In this document: piece after piece, positions 10,259-19,075 of the stretch | Layout: each line of letters starts with the position of its first letter | Numbering within the stretch: position 1 is the stretch's first letter | NCBI GenBank assembly: GCA_024280945.1 | Contig: JAMXLO010000141.1 | Span: 1 to 64,000, forward strand | Direction of reading: 5' to 3' | From: Acetobacteraceae bacterium | GTDB taxonomy: Bacteria > Pseudomonadota > Alphaproteobacteria > Acetobacterales > Acetobacteraceae | Length of the DNA stretch: 64,000 bases | Program-made: the position numbers and the translations under genes | The notes under the pieces: generated by a model | Databases searched by the model: none | Told to the model about the DNA's origin: nothing | Seen by the model: the letters and a program-made list of their open reading frames with translations, nothing else

Positions 10259-10344
10259 CCCCCTCCCCTTGCGGGAGGGGGTTGGGGGGAGGGGGAAGCG
10301 GCGGAGAGACCCTCCCCCCAACCCCCTCCCGCAAGGGGAGGGGG
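10259..10344. repeat. Perfect 35-bp inverted repeat between gap and pgk
   Basis: Arms 10259-10293 and 10310-10344 are exact reverse complements (core CCCCTCCCGCAAGGGGAGGG) separated by a 16-base loop. Each arm contains its own smaller palindrome around TTGCGGGAGGGG. It lies between the gap start side and the pgk ribosome site in the transcript direction, so it could form a strong hairpin in a tkt-gap-pgk mRNA, acting as a processing, stabilising or attenuating element. The composition resembles C/G-run intergenic repeats scattered through many alphaproteobacterial genomes. Confidence 0.9.
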
Positions 10345-10355
10345 GATTCTTAAGG

Positions 10356-11369
10356 CTACAGGCTGCCGAACAGCGCGGCGGTGTCCGACATGCGGTTCGA
10401 GAAGCCCCACTCGTTGTCGTACCAGCCCATCACCCGGGCCAGCGCACCATCCACGACAGTGGTCTGTGTCGCATCGAAGGTGCAGGACGCCGGGCTGTGG
10501 TTGAAGTCGATGCTGACCAGCGGCGCGGTGTTGTAGTCGAGCACGCCGCGCAGCGCGCCCTTGGACGCGTCGAGCATCGCCGCGTTGATCTCATCCTTGC
10601 TGGCCTGTTTCTTCAGGTTCACGTCCAGCGACACCAGCGACACGTTCGGCGTCGGGATACGGATCGCGGTGCCGTCCAGCTTGCCCTTCAACTCCGGCAG
10701 CACCAGGCCGACGGCGCGCGCCGCACCGGTTGAAGTGGGGATTGCCGACACGGCAGCCGCACGTGCCCGGTGCAGGTCCTTGTGCAGCGTGTCCACGGTG
10801 TTCTGATCGCCGGTATAGGCGTGGATGGTAACCATGTAGCCGCGCTCGATGCCGAAGCTGTCGTGCAGCACCTTGGCCATCGGCGCGAGACAGTTGGTCG
10901 TGCATGACGCGTTCGAGATGATCGTCATGTCCTTGGTCAGCGTCTTGTGGTTCACGCCATAAACGATCGTCGCGTCCACATGATCACCGGGCGCCGAGAT
11001 CAGCACCTTGCGCGCGCCGGCCTGCAGCAGCGCGGAGGCCTTCTCCTTGCTGGTGAAGATGCCGGTGCACTCCATCGCCACGTCGACGCCCTGGTATGGC
11101 ACCTTGGTCGGGTCGCGCTCGGCCGAGACCTTGATCGGCCCCCAGACGCGGCCGCCGTAGCGGATGGTGATGGTGTCACCGGACACCTCGAGCTGGCCGG
11201 GGAAACGGCCATGCACGCTGTCGTAGTGGAACAGGTGCGCGTTGGCCTCGGTGCTGCCCAGGTCATTGATCGCGACCGGCACCAGGTCGTCGCGGCCGCT
11301 CTCGATCATTGCGCGCAGCACCAGCCGGCCGATGCGTCCGAACCCGTTGATGGCGACCTTCACAGGCAT
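10356..11369 (-). CDS. gap: Glyceraldehyde-3-phosphate dehydrogenase, type I
   Basis: NAD(P)-dependent oxidation of glyceraldehyde 3-phosphate to 1,3-bisphosphoglycerate. The 337-residue protein starts with [18 protein letters not shown] (Rossmann loop), has the catalytic Cys in [14 protein letters not shown] near residue 152, and the conserved [12 protein letters not shown] near the C-terminus. Residues around 34 read INDLGS rather than the classical INDP. It lies 30 bases downstream of tkt and upstream of pgk, giving the order tkt-gap-pgk typical of a central-carbon operon. Confidence 0.97.
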   Translation of the reverse strand: MPVKVAINGFGRIGRLVLRAMIESGRDDLVPVAINDLGSTEANAHLFHYDSVHGRFPGQLEVSGDTITIRYGGRVWGPIKVSAERDPTKVPYQGVDVAMECTGIFTSKEKASALLQAGARKVLISAPGDHVDATIVYGVNHKTLTKDMTIISNASCTTNCLAPMAKVLHDSFGIERGYMVTIHAYTGDQNTVDTLHKDLHRARAAAVSAIPTSTGAARAVGLVLPELKGKLDGTAIRIPTPNVSLVSLDVNLKKQASKDEINAAMLDASKGALRGVLDYNTAPLVSIDFNHSPASCTFDATQTTVVDGALARVMGWYDNEWGFSNRMSDTAALFGSL

Positions 11370-11398
11370 GGTTGCATTCCTTCTCTATCGCTCAGCCC

Positions 11399-13435
11399 CT
11401 AGCCGAGCCGCTTGCGGACCGCGGCGACGACGGCCTCGGGGGTGATACCGAAGTGTTTGTAAAGAACTTCATAAGGGGCCGAGGCACCAAAGTCGGTCAT
11501 CCCGATGAAAACCCCGTCATTGCCCAGCCAACGCTCCCAGCCGAAGCCAGAGGCGGCCTCGACGCCGATCCTCGGCGCAGGCCCCAGCACCTGCATACGA
11601 TAATCTTCGTCCTGCTGCGAGAACAGCTCCCAGCATGGCAACGAAACCACAGCGACGTGCATCCCTTCGGCCGCCAGGGCTGAACGGGCGTCCATGGCGA
11701 TCGATACCTCCGATCCGGTGGCGATCAGCGTTGCCGCGCGCCGCCCTTCCGCCTCGGCAAGGACATAGCCACCACGGGCGCAGCGGTTCTCCGAGGTGTC
11801 GGTCCGCATCGTCGGCAGTGCCTGACGGGTGAGCACCAGCAGGCTGGGTCCGTCGCTACGGCGGATCGCCAGTTCCCAGCATTCAGCGACTTCCATCGCA
11901 TCGGCGGGACGATAGACGTGCAGATGCGGCATCGCCCGCAGGCTGGCCAGATGCTCGACCGGCTGGTGGGTCGGCCCATCCTCGCCAAGACCGATCGAAT
12001 CATGGGTCAACACGTGGATCACGTGCGCCCGGGCGATCGCCCCGATGCGGATCGACGGCCGCATGTAATCGGTGAAAACGAAGAAAGTACCGGTGTAGGG
12101 GATCAGCCCGCCGTGCAGCGCCATGCCATTTGCTGCGGCGCACATGCCGTGCTCCCGCACGCCGTAGTGGATATAGCGGCCGGCGAAGTTGCCCTGGGTC
12201 ACCGTCCCCATCGACTTCACGAAGGTCAGGTTGGAGCCGGTCAGGTCGGCCGAGCCGCCGATCAGCTCCGGCGTTGCCGGAACCAGCGCGTCCAACGCCT
12301 TCTGGCTGGACTGGCGGGTTGCCATCTTCGGCCGCGTCTCCGCGATCTCCTGCTTCAGCGCGGCGACGGCTTCGTGCCAGTTATCGGGCAGCCGCTTCGC
12401 CATGACCCGCTCGAACTCGGCCCGCATGTTGTTGTGGGCCAGACGCTTCAGCCAGGCACGACGGGTGCCCGCGCCGCGGCTGCCCGCCGCACGCCAGCGC
12501 TGCAGCAGGTCATCGGGCACAGTAAACGGCGGCTCATGCCAGCCCAGCGCCGCCTTCGCCCCAGCCGCCTCCTGCGCACCCAACGGGGAGCCGTGCGTCG
12601 CAGCGGTACCAGCCTTGGTCGGGGCGCCAAGACCGATAATCGTGCGGCAAGCAATCAGCGTCGGCTTCTTCGACCGCATGGCGAAGGACAGCGCTGCATT
12701 GATCTGCTGCGGGTCGTGGCCGTCGATGCGCCGTGCGGCCCAACCATAGGCGGAGAACCGCTTCAGCACGTCATCGGAATAGGCCTGCGCGGTGTCGCCG
12801 TCGATCGAGATGTGGTTGTCGTCATAGAGCACCGTCAGCTTCGACAGGCAGAGATGGCCGGCAAGCGCCGCTGCCTCGTGGCTGATGCCCTCCATCAGGT
12901 CGCCATCGGAACAAAGGGCCCAGGTTCGGTGATCCACCAACGAGCGACCGAACCGGGATGCCAGCAGGCGCTCGGCAATCGCCATGCCGACCGCGGTGGC
13001 GATACCCTGCCCCAGAGGGCCCGTCGTCGTCTCTATGCCCGGATGCAGGCCGTATTCGGGATGACCGGCGGCGGGCGATTCCAGCTGGCGGAACTGCTTG
13101 ATCTCTTCGACGCCCATGCCGTCGAAGCCGGTAAGATAGAGCAGCGCATAAAGCAGCATCGAGCCGTGGCCCGCCGACAACACGAAGCGGTCGCGATCCG
13201 GCCAGCGCGGATCGGCAGCATCGAACTTGAGGAAGCGGGTCCACAGCGCGGTGGCGGCATCCGCCATCCCCATCGGCATCCCGGGATGGCCCGACTTGGC
13301 GGCCTCCACGGCGTCGATCGCCAGCGCACGGATTGCGTTGGCCATCTGCCAAGACTGCTCATGCGGCCGGGCCAGGACCTCCGCCTGGTGGGCCAGCACC
13401 GGGTTGTCGATAACCGGGGCATCAAGCGCTGCCAT
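11399..13435 (-). CDS. tkt: Transketolase
   Basis: Thiamine-diphosphate enzyme of the non-oxidative pentose phosphate (and Calvin) pathway, transferring two-carbon ketol units. The 678-residue length is standard. Visible are the N-terminal AVEAAKSGHPGMPMGMADAA, HGSMLLYALLYLTGF, the ThDP motif GDGDLMEGISHEAA (here CSDGDLMEG) with YDDNHISIDG, the pyrimidine-domain TGTFFVFTDYMRPSIR and LTHDSIGLGEDGPTHQPVEH, and the C-terminal domain ending near VRKRLG. First gene of tkt-gap-pgk. A good AGGAGGTGAC ribosome site precedes the ATG. Confidence 0.97.
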   Translation of the reverse strand: MAALDAPVIDNPVLAHQAEVLARPHEQSWQMANAIRALAIDAVEAAKSGHPGMPMGMADAATALWTRFLKFDAADPRWPDRDRFVLSAGHGSMLLYALLYLTGFDGMGVEEIKQFRQLESPAAGHPEYGLHPGIETTTGPLGQGIATAVGMAIAERLLASRFGRSLVDHRTWALCSDGDLMEGISHEAAALAGHLCLSKLTVLYDDNHISIDGDTAQAYSDDVLKRFSAYGWAARRIDGHDPQQINAALSFAMRSKKPTLIACRTIIGLGAPTKAGTAATHGSPLGAQEAAGAKAALGWHEPPFTVPDDLLQRWRAAGSRGAGTRRAWLKRLAHNNMRAEFERVMAKRLPDNWHEAVAALKQEIAETRPKMATRQSSQKALDALVPATPELIGGSADLTGSNLTFVKSMGTVTQGNFAGRYIHYGVREHGMCAAANGMALHGGLIPYTGTFFVFTDYMRPSIRIGAIARAHVIHVLTHDSIGLGEDGPTHQPVEHLASLRAMPHLHVYRPADAMEVAECWELAIRRSDGPSLLVLTRQALPTMRTDTSENRCARGGYVLAEAEGRRAATLIATGSEVSIAMDARSALAAEGMHVAVVSLPCWELFSQQDEDYRMQVLGPAPRIGVEAASGFGWERWLGNDGVFIGMTDFGASAPYEVLYKHFGITPEAVVAAVRKRLG

Positions 13436-13698
13436 GTCACCTCCTCGGGCTGCCGGCCGCTATAGGAGCCGGGCATTCCGGCGGCAAGCCTCGGGGCCGT
13501 GCCGGAAAGTGGTGCATGCCTGAGCGAGCGGCCTGCAGAGCAACCACTCTTCCGACCCCGAGTTTGCCTCCAGCTATCGTCCTCCCAGGAATCGCCACGT
13601 AGCCATGACATTGGCAAAATGGCGAATGGACGTGCAGGCGATCGGGGGATTCGGACCGGGTGCAAGTCCAGCTTTCGACCGAACGCCAGTAGGCATGC

Positions 13699-14943
13699 AT
13701 GAATCGGCAAGGCTTGTGGAACCTTCAGACCTGGCTGACCCAGGCAGCGCTTTCGGGCAAGAGCGAAGCCGCGCTGCTTGATGGCTTCTGCCAGCGTGCG
13801 CTTGACGTCGGTTTCCCGATCGCGCGTGGAACTATCATGATCGACACGCTGCATCCTGTGCATGAGGGACGCGCCTTCTCCTGGCGCAGCAAAGCGGGAC
13901 GCACGTACACCGACATTTTCGAATACGGTCCCAGCAGCGAGGGTGAAGTCGCTGTAACCTGGCAGCGCAGCCCCCTGTTCTATCTGCGTGAGAGCGGAAA
14001 ATCGCTGTTTCGCGTGCGGTTCCACGCTGGGGATACCTCGGATTCCCCGACCATCGTGCGCCTGCGCGAGGAGGGAATGAGCGAAGTCGCCGCCATGATC
14101 ACCCGTTTCCCACGATCGGGGGCGATCGGCGAGATGGACGCGCTGTATGCCTACTGGGCCACCGATCAGCCCCACGGATTCGATGACGCGCAGGTCAACG
14201 CCATCGCCGACATGATGCCGATGCTGGCACTCGCAATAAAATGCGTTTCGCTTGCCCGCATTGCCGGGACACTCGTCGAAACCTATCTCGGCCGCGATCC
14301 GGGACGCCGTGTGCTCAAGGGGCTAATCCGGCGCGGTGTCGCCGAGAAGATCAATGCCGTATTATGGTACAGCGACCTGCGCAGCTTCACCAGCATAACC
14401 GATCATGCAGTGCCAGAGCAGATAATTCCCTTGCTGAACGACTACGCGGAGCAAGTAATACCCGCAATTTACAATTGTGGCGGCGATGTTCTCAAGCTGA
14501 TCGGCGACGGCATCCTGGCCATCTTTCATGCCACCGAGGCGGATGAACCCTGCGGCCGGGCAATTTCCGCGTATGAAGCCGTGCAGGAGCGCGTGGCGCG
14601 GCTGAACGAGCGGCGTGGCCGAGACGGGCTTCCCACCACACAGGTCTATGTGGGGCTTCACGTTGGTGAAGTATTCTACGGCAATATCGGCAGCGATGAA
14701 CGGCTCGACTTCACGGTGGTGGGTCCGGCCGTGAACGAAGTGGCGCGTATTGCGGCGATGTGTCGATCAGTAGAACGCAACATCTTGGTTTCGCAGGCGT
14801 TCGGTAACGCCACCTCATCCGAAAGTTGCCGGCTCGTCTCGGTCGGCCGGTATGCACTGCGCGGTGTCGAGCGGCCGCAGGAACTGTTTACCCTCGATCC
14901 GTTCTTTGACGGTATCCCCAGGCACGAGCGTCCGGCAGGCTGA
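13699..14943 (+). CDS. Class III adenylate/guanylate cyclase with unassigned N-terminal domain
   Basis: A 414-residue soluble protein making a cyclic nucleotide. The C-terminal cyclase homology domain (about residues 215-400) is intact: metal-binding Asp226 in VLWYSDLRSFTSITD, Asp270 in VLKLIGDGILAIFHA, and the transition-state pair Asn346/Arg350 in LDFTVVGPAVNEVARI. The Lys-type and Asp-type base-selecting residues fit adenylate specificity (LKLIGDG, LDFTVVG). Residues 1-210 contain no motif I can name; the stretch is rich in aromatic residues and may be a GAF- or PAS-like sensor. No receptor gene is adjacent. A 263-base gap separates it from tkt, divergent, where I see no gene. Confidence 0.9.
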   Translation: MNRQGLWNLQTWLTQAALSGKSEAALLDGFCQRALDVGFPIARGTIMIDTLHPVHEGRAFSWRSKAGRTYTDIFEYGPSSEGEVAVTWQRSPLFYLRESGKSLFRVRFHAGDTSDSPTIVRLREEGMSEVAAMITRFPRSGAIGEMDALYAYWATDQPHGFDDAQVNAIADMMPMLALAIKCVSLARIAGTLVETYLGRDPGRRVLKGLIRRGVAEKINAVLWYSDLRSFTSITDHAVPEQIIPLLNDYAEQVIPAIYNCGGDVLKLIGDGILAIFHATEADEPCGRAISAYEAVQERVARLNERRGRDGLPTTQVYVGLHVGEVFYGNIGSDERLDFTVVGPAVNEVARIAAMCRSVERNILVSQAFGNATSSESCRLVSVGRYALRGVERPQELFTLDPFFDGIPRHERPAG

Positions 14944-15057
14944 TCCGCGCCATGACGCCCGGTCACCGGATCAAACCCGTGGGTCGTCAAACACGGCGAC
15001 CGGCCCTGCTGATCGTGCTGCGACACGAAATAGATTTCGCCATGTTCCATGTTGCCG

Positions 15058-16308
15058 CTACGCCAGCACCCGACTCGCCCGCGCCACCACGGCTTCGAAC
15101 AGCACCTGGGCCCCCGCCGTTGCCTCTTCCGGCTCGATGCTCTCGGCTTCGTTGTGCGACAGGCCGTCCTTGCATGGCGTGAAGATCATCGCCGTCGGCA
15201 CGTGCCGTGCCACATACACCGCGTCGTGTCCCGCGCCGGACACGATCTCGCGCGCGGTGTAGCCGAGTTTCGCCGCACCCTCGCGCACAAGCTGGATGCA
15301 GCCAGGATCGAATGGCTGGGCCGGGATCTTGAACAGCTGGGTCAGTTCCAGCTTCACCCCACAGTCGCGCGCAATGAAGCCCGCCTCGCGCGGGAATTGC
15401 GCGTCGAGCCGGTCGACCTCGGCATCCGAAGGATGGCGGAACTCGACCGAGAAACGGACTTCACCCGGCACCACGTTGCGGCTGTTGGGTGAGACCAGCA
15501 GTTGACCCACCGTGCCGCGTCCATCCTCGCCGCGTGCCCGCATCATTCGGTCCACCAGGTCGATGATCCGGGCGGCGCACACCAGAGCATCCTTCCGCGC
15601 CGATGGCGGCGTCGTGCCGGCGTGCGAGTCCTGGCCGATGGCAACCGCGTCGTACCAGACCATTGCCTGCGCACCGGTCACGATGCCGATCTGCTTCGCC
15701 TCACGTTCCAGGATCGGCCCTTGCTCGATGTGCAACTCGAAATATGCATCCGCGGGAAACGCCGCGGCTGGCTCCCCGCCACGATAGCCGATGCCGTCCA
15801 GCGCCGTGCGGACCGTTACTCCTTCGACATCGGTCAACGCATAGGCCTTGTCGAGCGCGAACACCCCTGACCACACGCCAGATCCCATCAGCGAATGGCC
15901 GAAGCGGCTGCCCTCCTCATCGGTCCAGTTGACCAACTCGAGCGGTGCCTCGGTCACGATGCCGAGGTCGTTCAGCGTATGCATCACCTCCAGCCCGGCC
16001 AGCACGCCAAGCGCTCCGTCGTATTTGCCCCCGGACGGCTGACTGTCGAGATGGCTGCCGAACAGCACCGGAAGGCGGTTCGGATCGCGGCCAGGGCGTC
16101 GGGCAAAAATGTTGCCGATGGCGTCCACACGTACAGCCAGGCCGGCCGCCTCGCATTCCGCGCGGAACCTGTCACGCCCGCGCCGGTCTACCTCTGTCAG
16201 CGTCAGCCGGCGGACCCCACCCTTCGGGGTCGCCCCGATCTCGGCCATCGACATAAGACTGTCCCATAGCCGCTTGCCGTCGATGCGTTGGTTGGTTTGA
16301 GCGGTCAT
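15058..16308 (-). CDS. Zn-dependent hydrolase, allantoate amidohydrolase / N-carbamoyl-amino-acid hydrolase family
   Basis: M20-family amidohydrolase of the hydantoinase/carbamoylase group, releasing carbamoyl or ureido groups from amino acids or allantoate. The 416-residue version starting at ATG 16308 (MTAQTNQRIDG) is preferred over the upstream in-frame ATG at 16359. Metal ligands appear in order: FGSHLDSQPSGGKYDGALGV (His, Asp), VNWTDEEGSRFG (Glu), ELHIEQGPILE (His) and the late AGHDAVYVA/GLSHNEAE (His). The dimerisation-domain segment QDSHAGTTPPSARKDAL is also present. No hydantoinase neighbour is visible, so the natural substrate is open. Confidence 0.92.
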   Translation of the reverse strand: MTAQTNQRIDGKRLWDSLMSMAEIGATPKGGVRRLTLTEVDRRGRDRFRAECEAAGLAVRVDAIGNIFARRPGRDPNRLPVLFGSHLDSQPSGGKYDGALGVLAGLEVMHTLNDLGIVTEAPLELVNWTDEEGSRFGHSLMGSGVWSGVFALDKAYALTDVEGVTVRTALDGIGYRGGEPAAAFPADAYFELHIEQGPILEREAKQIGIVTGAQAMVWYDAVAIGQDSHAGTTPPSARKDALVCAARIIDLVDRMMRARGEDGRGTVGQLLVSPNSRNVVPGEVRFSVEFRHPSDAEVDRLDAQFPREAGFIARDCGVKLELTQLFKIPAQPFDPGCIQLVREGAAKLGYTAREIVSGAGHDAVYVARHVPTAMIFTPCKDGLSHNEAESIEPEEATAGAQVLFEAVVARASRVLA

Positions 16309-16379
16309 CAGCGGGATCCGTTGGGCAGTGACGCCGGCATCTTGCCCGCCACCCGACAAGCTGCAAGAGAGTGGCCGCT

Positions 16380-16784
16380 ATGAAAGGGACGCGGGGGTTC
16401 GCGGCGGCGCTGCTGCTGGCGGGCTGCAAGCTGATTGACCAGACGACGTTTGCGCCGTCGCCGGAGGCAGCCCCGGCGGCTGAGCAGATGGCGAAGGTCG
16501 ATGCACGGACTGCGCTGCTGACCATCAACTACACCGAACCGAACCCGAGCTACCGGGACGTATTGCGCTACGCCGTCAGGACGGCGGAAGCGCGGGCGCC
16601 CGGGGTGCAGTACGATGTCATCGCCATCCTGCCATCGGGTGTCGATGCCGCGGCGGCGCAGGCGCGGGCAGCCGATGTGATGCGCAGCATCATGGATCAG
16701 GGTGTATCTGACAGCCGGATTCATCTTGGGCTGCGGTCCGCGCCGGCCAGCAGCCCGCAGGAAATCCGGGTCTATGTGAAGTAG
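16380..16784 (+). CDS. Small lipoprotein of unknown function
   Basis: A 134-residue protein with a lipoprotein signal: basic start MKGTRG, hydrophobic core and lipobox LLLAGC with Cys at about residue 16, so it should be lipid-anchored in the envelope. The mature part contains TALLTINYTEPNPSYRDVL, then a beta-alpha-beta-like stretch with QYDVIAILPSG, AADVMRSIMDQGVSDSRIHL and a terminal beta strand EIRVYVK. The repeated beta-alpha pattern recalls small pilus-assembly or OmpA-like accessory lipoproteins, but I do not recognise a family. An in-frame GTG at 16371 is an alternative start. Confidence 0.75.
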   Translation: MKGTRGFAAALLLAGCKLIDQTTFAPSPEAAPAAEQMAKVDARTALLTINYTEPNPSYRDVLRYAVRTAEARAPGVQYDVIAILPSGVDAAAAQARAADVMRSIMDQGVSDSRIHLGLRSAPASSPQEIRVYVK

Positions 16785-16889
16785 GCTATAGTTCGCGCCG
16801 CATCCGGGAATGTACGCATGGGACGCAAGGGACGAGGGCGGTAGACTGAGATCAGGGTTATCGGGGTTAAGGTGGGGACCAAGACACGC

Positions 16890-18092
16890 ATGCACCCTTT
16901 CCATACGCACTGCGAGGCCGCACTGGCCGCCATCGAGGCGCAAGGCCGGTATCGTCGCTTTACCGCGCTGCGCAAGCAGGCGGAGCGGTTTCCGCTGTAT
17001 CGGCGCGCGGACGGCAGCGAGGTACTGGTGTGGTCATCCAACGACTATCTCGGCATGGGTGGCCACGAGGTGGTCATCGAGGCCGCCTGTGAAGCGGCCC
17101 GGTCGATGGGTGCCGGCGCCGGCGGCACGCGCAACATCAGCGGCACCAGCCCGTGGCACGATGCGCTGGAGGCGGAGCTTGCGGACCTGCACGCCAAGCC
17201 AGCGGCGCTGCTGTTCACATCCGGCTTTGTATCCAACCAGGCCGCACTCTCGACAATCCTGAACTCGCTGCCGGATTGGCATGTGTTCTCCGACGCTCGC
17301 AACCATGCGTCGATGATTGCCGGCATCAAGGGGGCCAAGGCGACCTGCCATATCTTCCGGCACAACGACCTGCGGCACCTCGAAGAGCTGTTGCGGTCGG
17401 CGCCCCCGGCCGCGCCGAAACTGATCGCGTTCGAATCGGTTTACTCGATGGATGCCGATATTTCGCCGATCGGCGCGATCTGCGATCTGGCCGGCCGCTA
17501 CGGCGCGATGACCTATCTCGACGAGGTGCACGCGGTCGGGATGTACGGACCCTCGGGTGCCGGTGTCGCGGAACGCGACGGCGTGGCGGCGCGGGTCGAC
17601 GTGATCGAGGGCACGCTGGCCAAGGCCTTCGGCTGCCATGGCGGCTATATCGCCGGCGAGGCGACGGTCATCGACTATATCCGCTCCTGCGCGCCGGGCT
17701 TCATCTTCACCACGTCGCTTCCGCCGATGATCGCGGCTGCTGCCGTCGCGTCGGTGCGCCATGTCCGCTCCGACGCGGCCCGGCGGGCCACACTGTTCGA
17801 GCGCGCCGAGACCTTGAAGCGCCGACTGACTGCAGCAGGATTGCCGGCGTTGCCGTCGGCCAGCCATATCGTGCCGCTGCATATCGGTGACGCAGCGCTG
17901 TGCAGCGCGGTCAGCCGTCGGTTACTCGACGAGTTTGCGATGTACGCAACGCCGATCAACTACCCGACTGTGCCGCGCGGCGAGGAGAGGCTGCGGCTGA
18001 CGCCGACCCCGCTGCATACCGATGCGATGATGGACCGGCTGGTCGCAGCGCTAAACACGATTTTGGTGCCCGAACGGCGCGCCGCTGCCTGA
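16890..18092 (+). CDS. hemA: 5-aminolevulinate synthase
   Basis: PLP enzyme condensing glycine and succinyl-CoA to 5-aminolevulinate, the first step of heme and chlorophyll synthesis by the C4 route that is characteristic of alphaproteobacteria. 400 residues from ATG 16890 ([12 protein letters not shown]); GTG 16872 is an alternative six codons earlier. Hallmarks: [30 protein letters not shown] near residue 80, [26 protein letters not shown], and the PLP-lysine in [16 protein letters not shown] near residue 243. It is convergent with the MarR-GNAT gene, six bases between stops. Confidence 0.96.
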   Translation: MHPFHTHCEAALAAIEAQGRYRRFTALRKQAERFPLYRRADGSEVLVWSSNDYLGMGGHEVVIEAACEAARSMGAGAGGTRNISGTSPWHDALEAELADLHAKPAALLFTSGFVSNQAALSTILNSLPDWHVFSDARNHASMIAGIKGAKATCHIFRHNDLRHLEELLRSAPPAAPKLIAFESVYSMDADISPIGAICDLAGRYGAMTYLDEVHAVGMYGPSGAGVAERDGVAARVDVIEGTLAKAFGCHGGYIAGEATVIDYIRSCAPGFIFTTSLPPMIAAAAVASVRHVRSDAARRATLFERAETLKRRLTAAGLPALPSASHIVPLHIGDAALCSAVSRRLLDEFAMYATPINYPTVPRGEERLRLTPTPLHTDAMMDRLVAALNTILVPERRAAA

Positions 18093-18098
18093 AGGTTC

Positions 18099-18980
18099 CT
18101 ACAGGCGCTTCTCGAACCAATAATGGGCGTAGGGTTCGGCGTTGAACGCCGGCACCTCCGAATAGCCTTGTTGCCGATACAGCGCCTGCGCCTCGGTGAG
18201 CGACCGATTGGTCTCCAGTCGGAGTGTCCTAACGCCCGACTCGCGGGCGATTGATTCCAGTGTCTGCAGCACGCGGCGGGCGACGCCGCGCCCCCGCATC
18301 TCAGGCGCAGTCCACATCCGCTTGATCTCGGCGATGCCTGGGTCGAGGCGTTTGAGGGCACCGCACCCTGCGATGACGCCGTCGATGCGCGCGACCACGA
18401 AGTAGCCGTCCGGCGGCGTCAGGTCCTCGTCTGCGGCGGGATTGCTCCTGGCAGGATCGAACCCGGTATCGAACCGCTGCGCAAGATCACAGAAGTATTC
18501 ATCGAGGCACCAACGGGCATCGGCACTGTCCGGCGGTTCCACCCGAACGTCGATCGCTGATACGCTGAGCAGCCGTTCGATTTCCGCCATTGCACTTACC
18601 AGCCGCTCGCGATGGTGCTCATCGAGCGGCGCCAGCATCGACGCGGCGAGCGTATCGGACAGATCATCATACTTCGCCAGTTCGGCGCAGCCCTTGCGCG
18701 TCAACGTCACCCGCCGCATCCGAGCGTCGCCAGCCTGCTTCTGCACTGCGATGAGGTGCTGTTCCTCGAGCGAGCGCAGAAGCCGGCTGAGATAGCCGGA
18801 GTCCAGACCCAGTCTGGCTCGCAGGCTGCGCAAGTCGGCGCCATGGCGGCCGATTTCGAAGATCAGGCGCGCCTCGCCCAGCGGACGGCCACGCCGCAGG
18901 TAGCTGTCATCGAGCGCGCCCACCCGCTGCGTGACCAGTCGATTGAACCGTCGCACCTGCTGGATCTGGCCATCGTCCAT
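18099..18980 (-). CDS. MarR-type regulator fused to GNAT acetyltransferase
   Basis: A 293-residue bifunctional protein. Residues 1-145 form a MarR winged helix (LGEARLIFEIGRHGADLRSL, LDSGYLSRLLRSLEEQ and the wing GDARMRRVTLTRKG). Residues about 150-293 are a GNAT N-acetyltransferase with the acetyl-CoA loop MRGRGVARRVLQTLE and the C-terminal ALYRQQGYSEV. The architecture is a known bacterial MarR-GNAT family. It starts directly beside a perfect inverted repeat (18983-18998), so autoregulation is likely. The acetylation substrate is not evident. Confidence 0.9.
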   Translation of the reverse strand: MDDGQIQQVRRFNRLVTQRVGALDDSYLRRGRPLGEARLIFEIGRHGADLRSLRARLGLDSGYLSRLLRSLEEQHLIAVQKQAGDARMRRVTLTRKGCAELAKYDDLSDTLAASMLAPLDEHHRERLVSAMAEIERLLSVSAIDVRVEPPDSADARWCLDEYFCDLAQRFDTGFDPARSNPAADEDLTPPDGYFVVARIDGVIAGCGALKRLDPGIAEIKRMWTAPEMRGRGVARRVLQTLESIARESGVRTLRLETNRSLTEAQALYRQQGYSEVPAFNAEPYAHYWFEKRL

Positions 18981-18982
18981 TC

Positions 18983-18998
18983 TCTGACTTTAGTCAGA
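18983..18998. promoter_or_regulatory. Inverted-repeat operator beside the MarR-GNAT start
   Basis: TCTGACTTTAGTCAGA: two perfect 7-base arms around a 2-base centre, two bases upstream of the MarR-GNAT start codon and about 78 bases ahead of the divergent methyltransferase gene. MarR proteins bind such 16-20 base palindromes, so this is a good candidate site for self-repression and perhaps control of the divergent operon. Its position on the start codon would block transcription or initiation directly. Confidence 0.7.
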
Positions 18999-19075
18999 TA
19001 CCTGGCGGGCGCAAGCCTTGACCGGGTGTGACGGCCGGGCAGATTGGGTGGGCCAGGACCGGTGGAGCGACGACT

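Noticed and set aside
10246-10410. 55-codon N-terminal extension of pgk
   Set aside because: It translates the palindromic repeat and part of gap antisense; the ribosome site and family N-terminus place the start at 10245.
14676-15050. 124-codon minus-strand frame downstream of the Zn hydrolase
   Set aside because: It is mostly antisense to the cyclase gene, has no recognisable domain and no convincing ribosome site.
18087-18107. Short inverted repeat GCCTG...CAGGC at the hemA/MarR-GNAT convergence as a terminator
   Set aside because: Only five pairs, a ten-base loop and no T-run; too weak to support.
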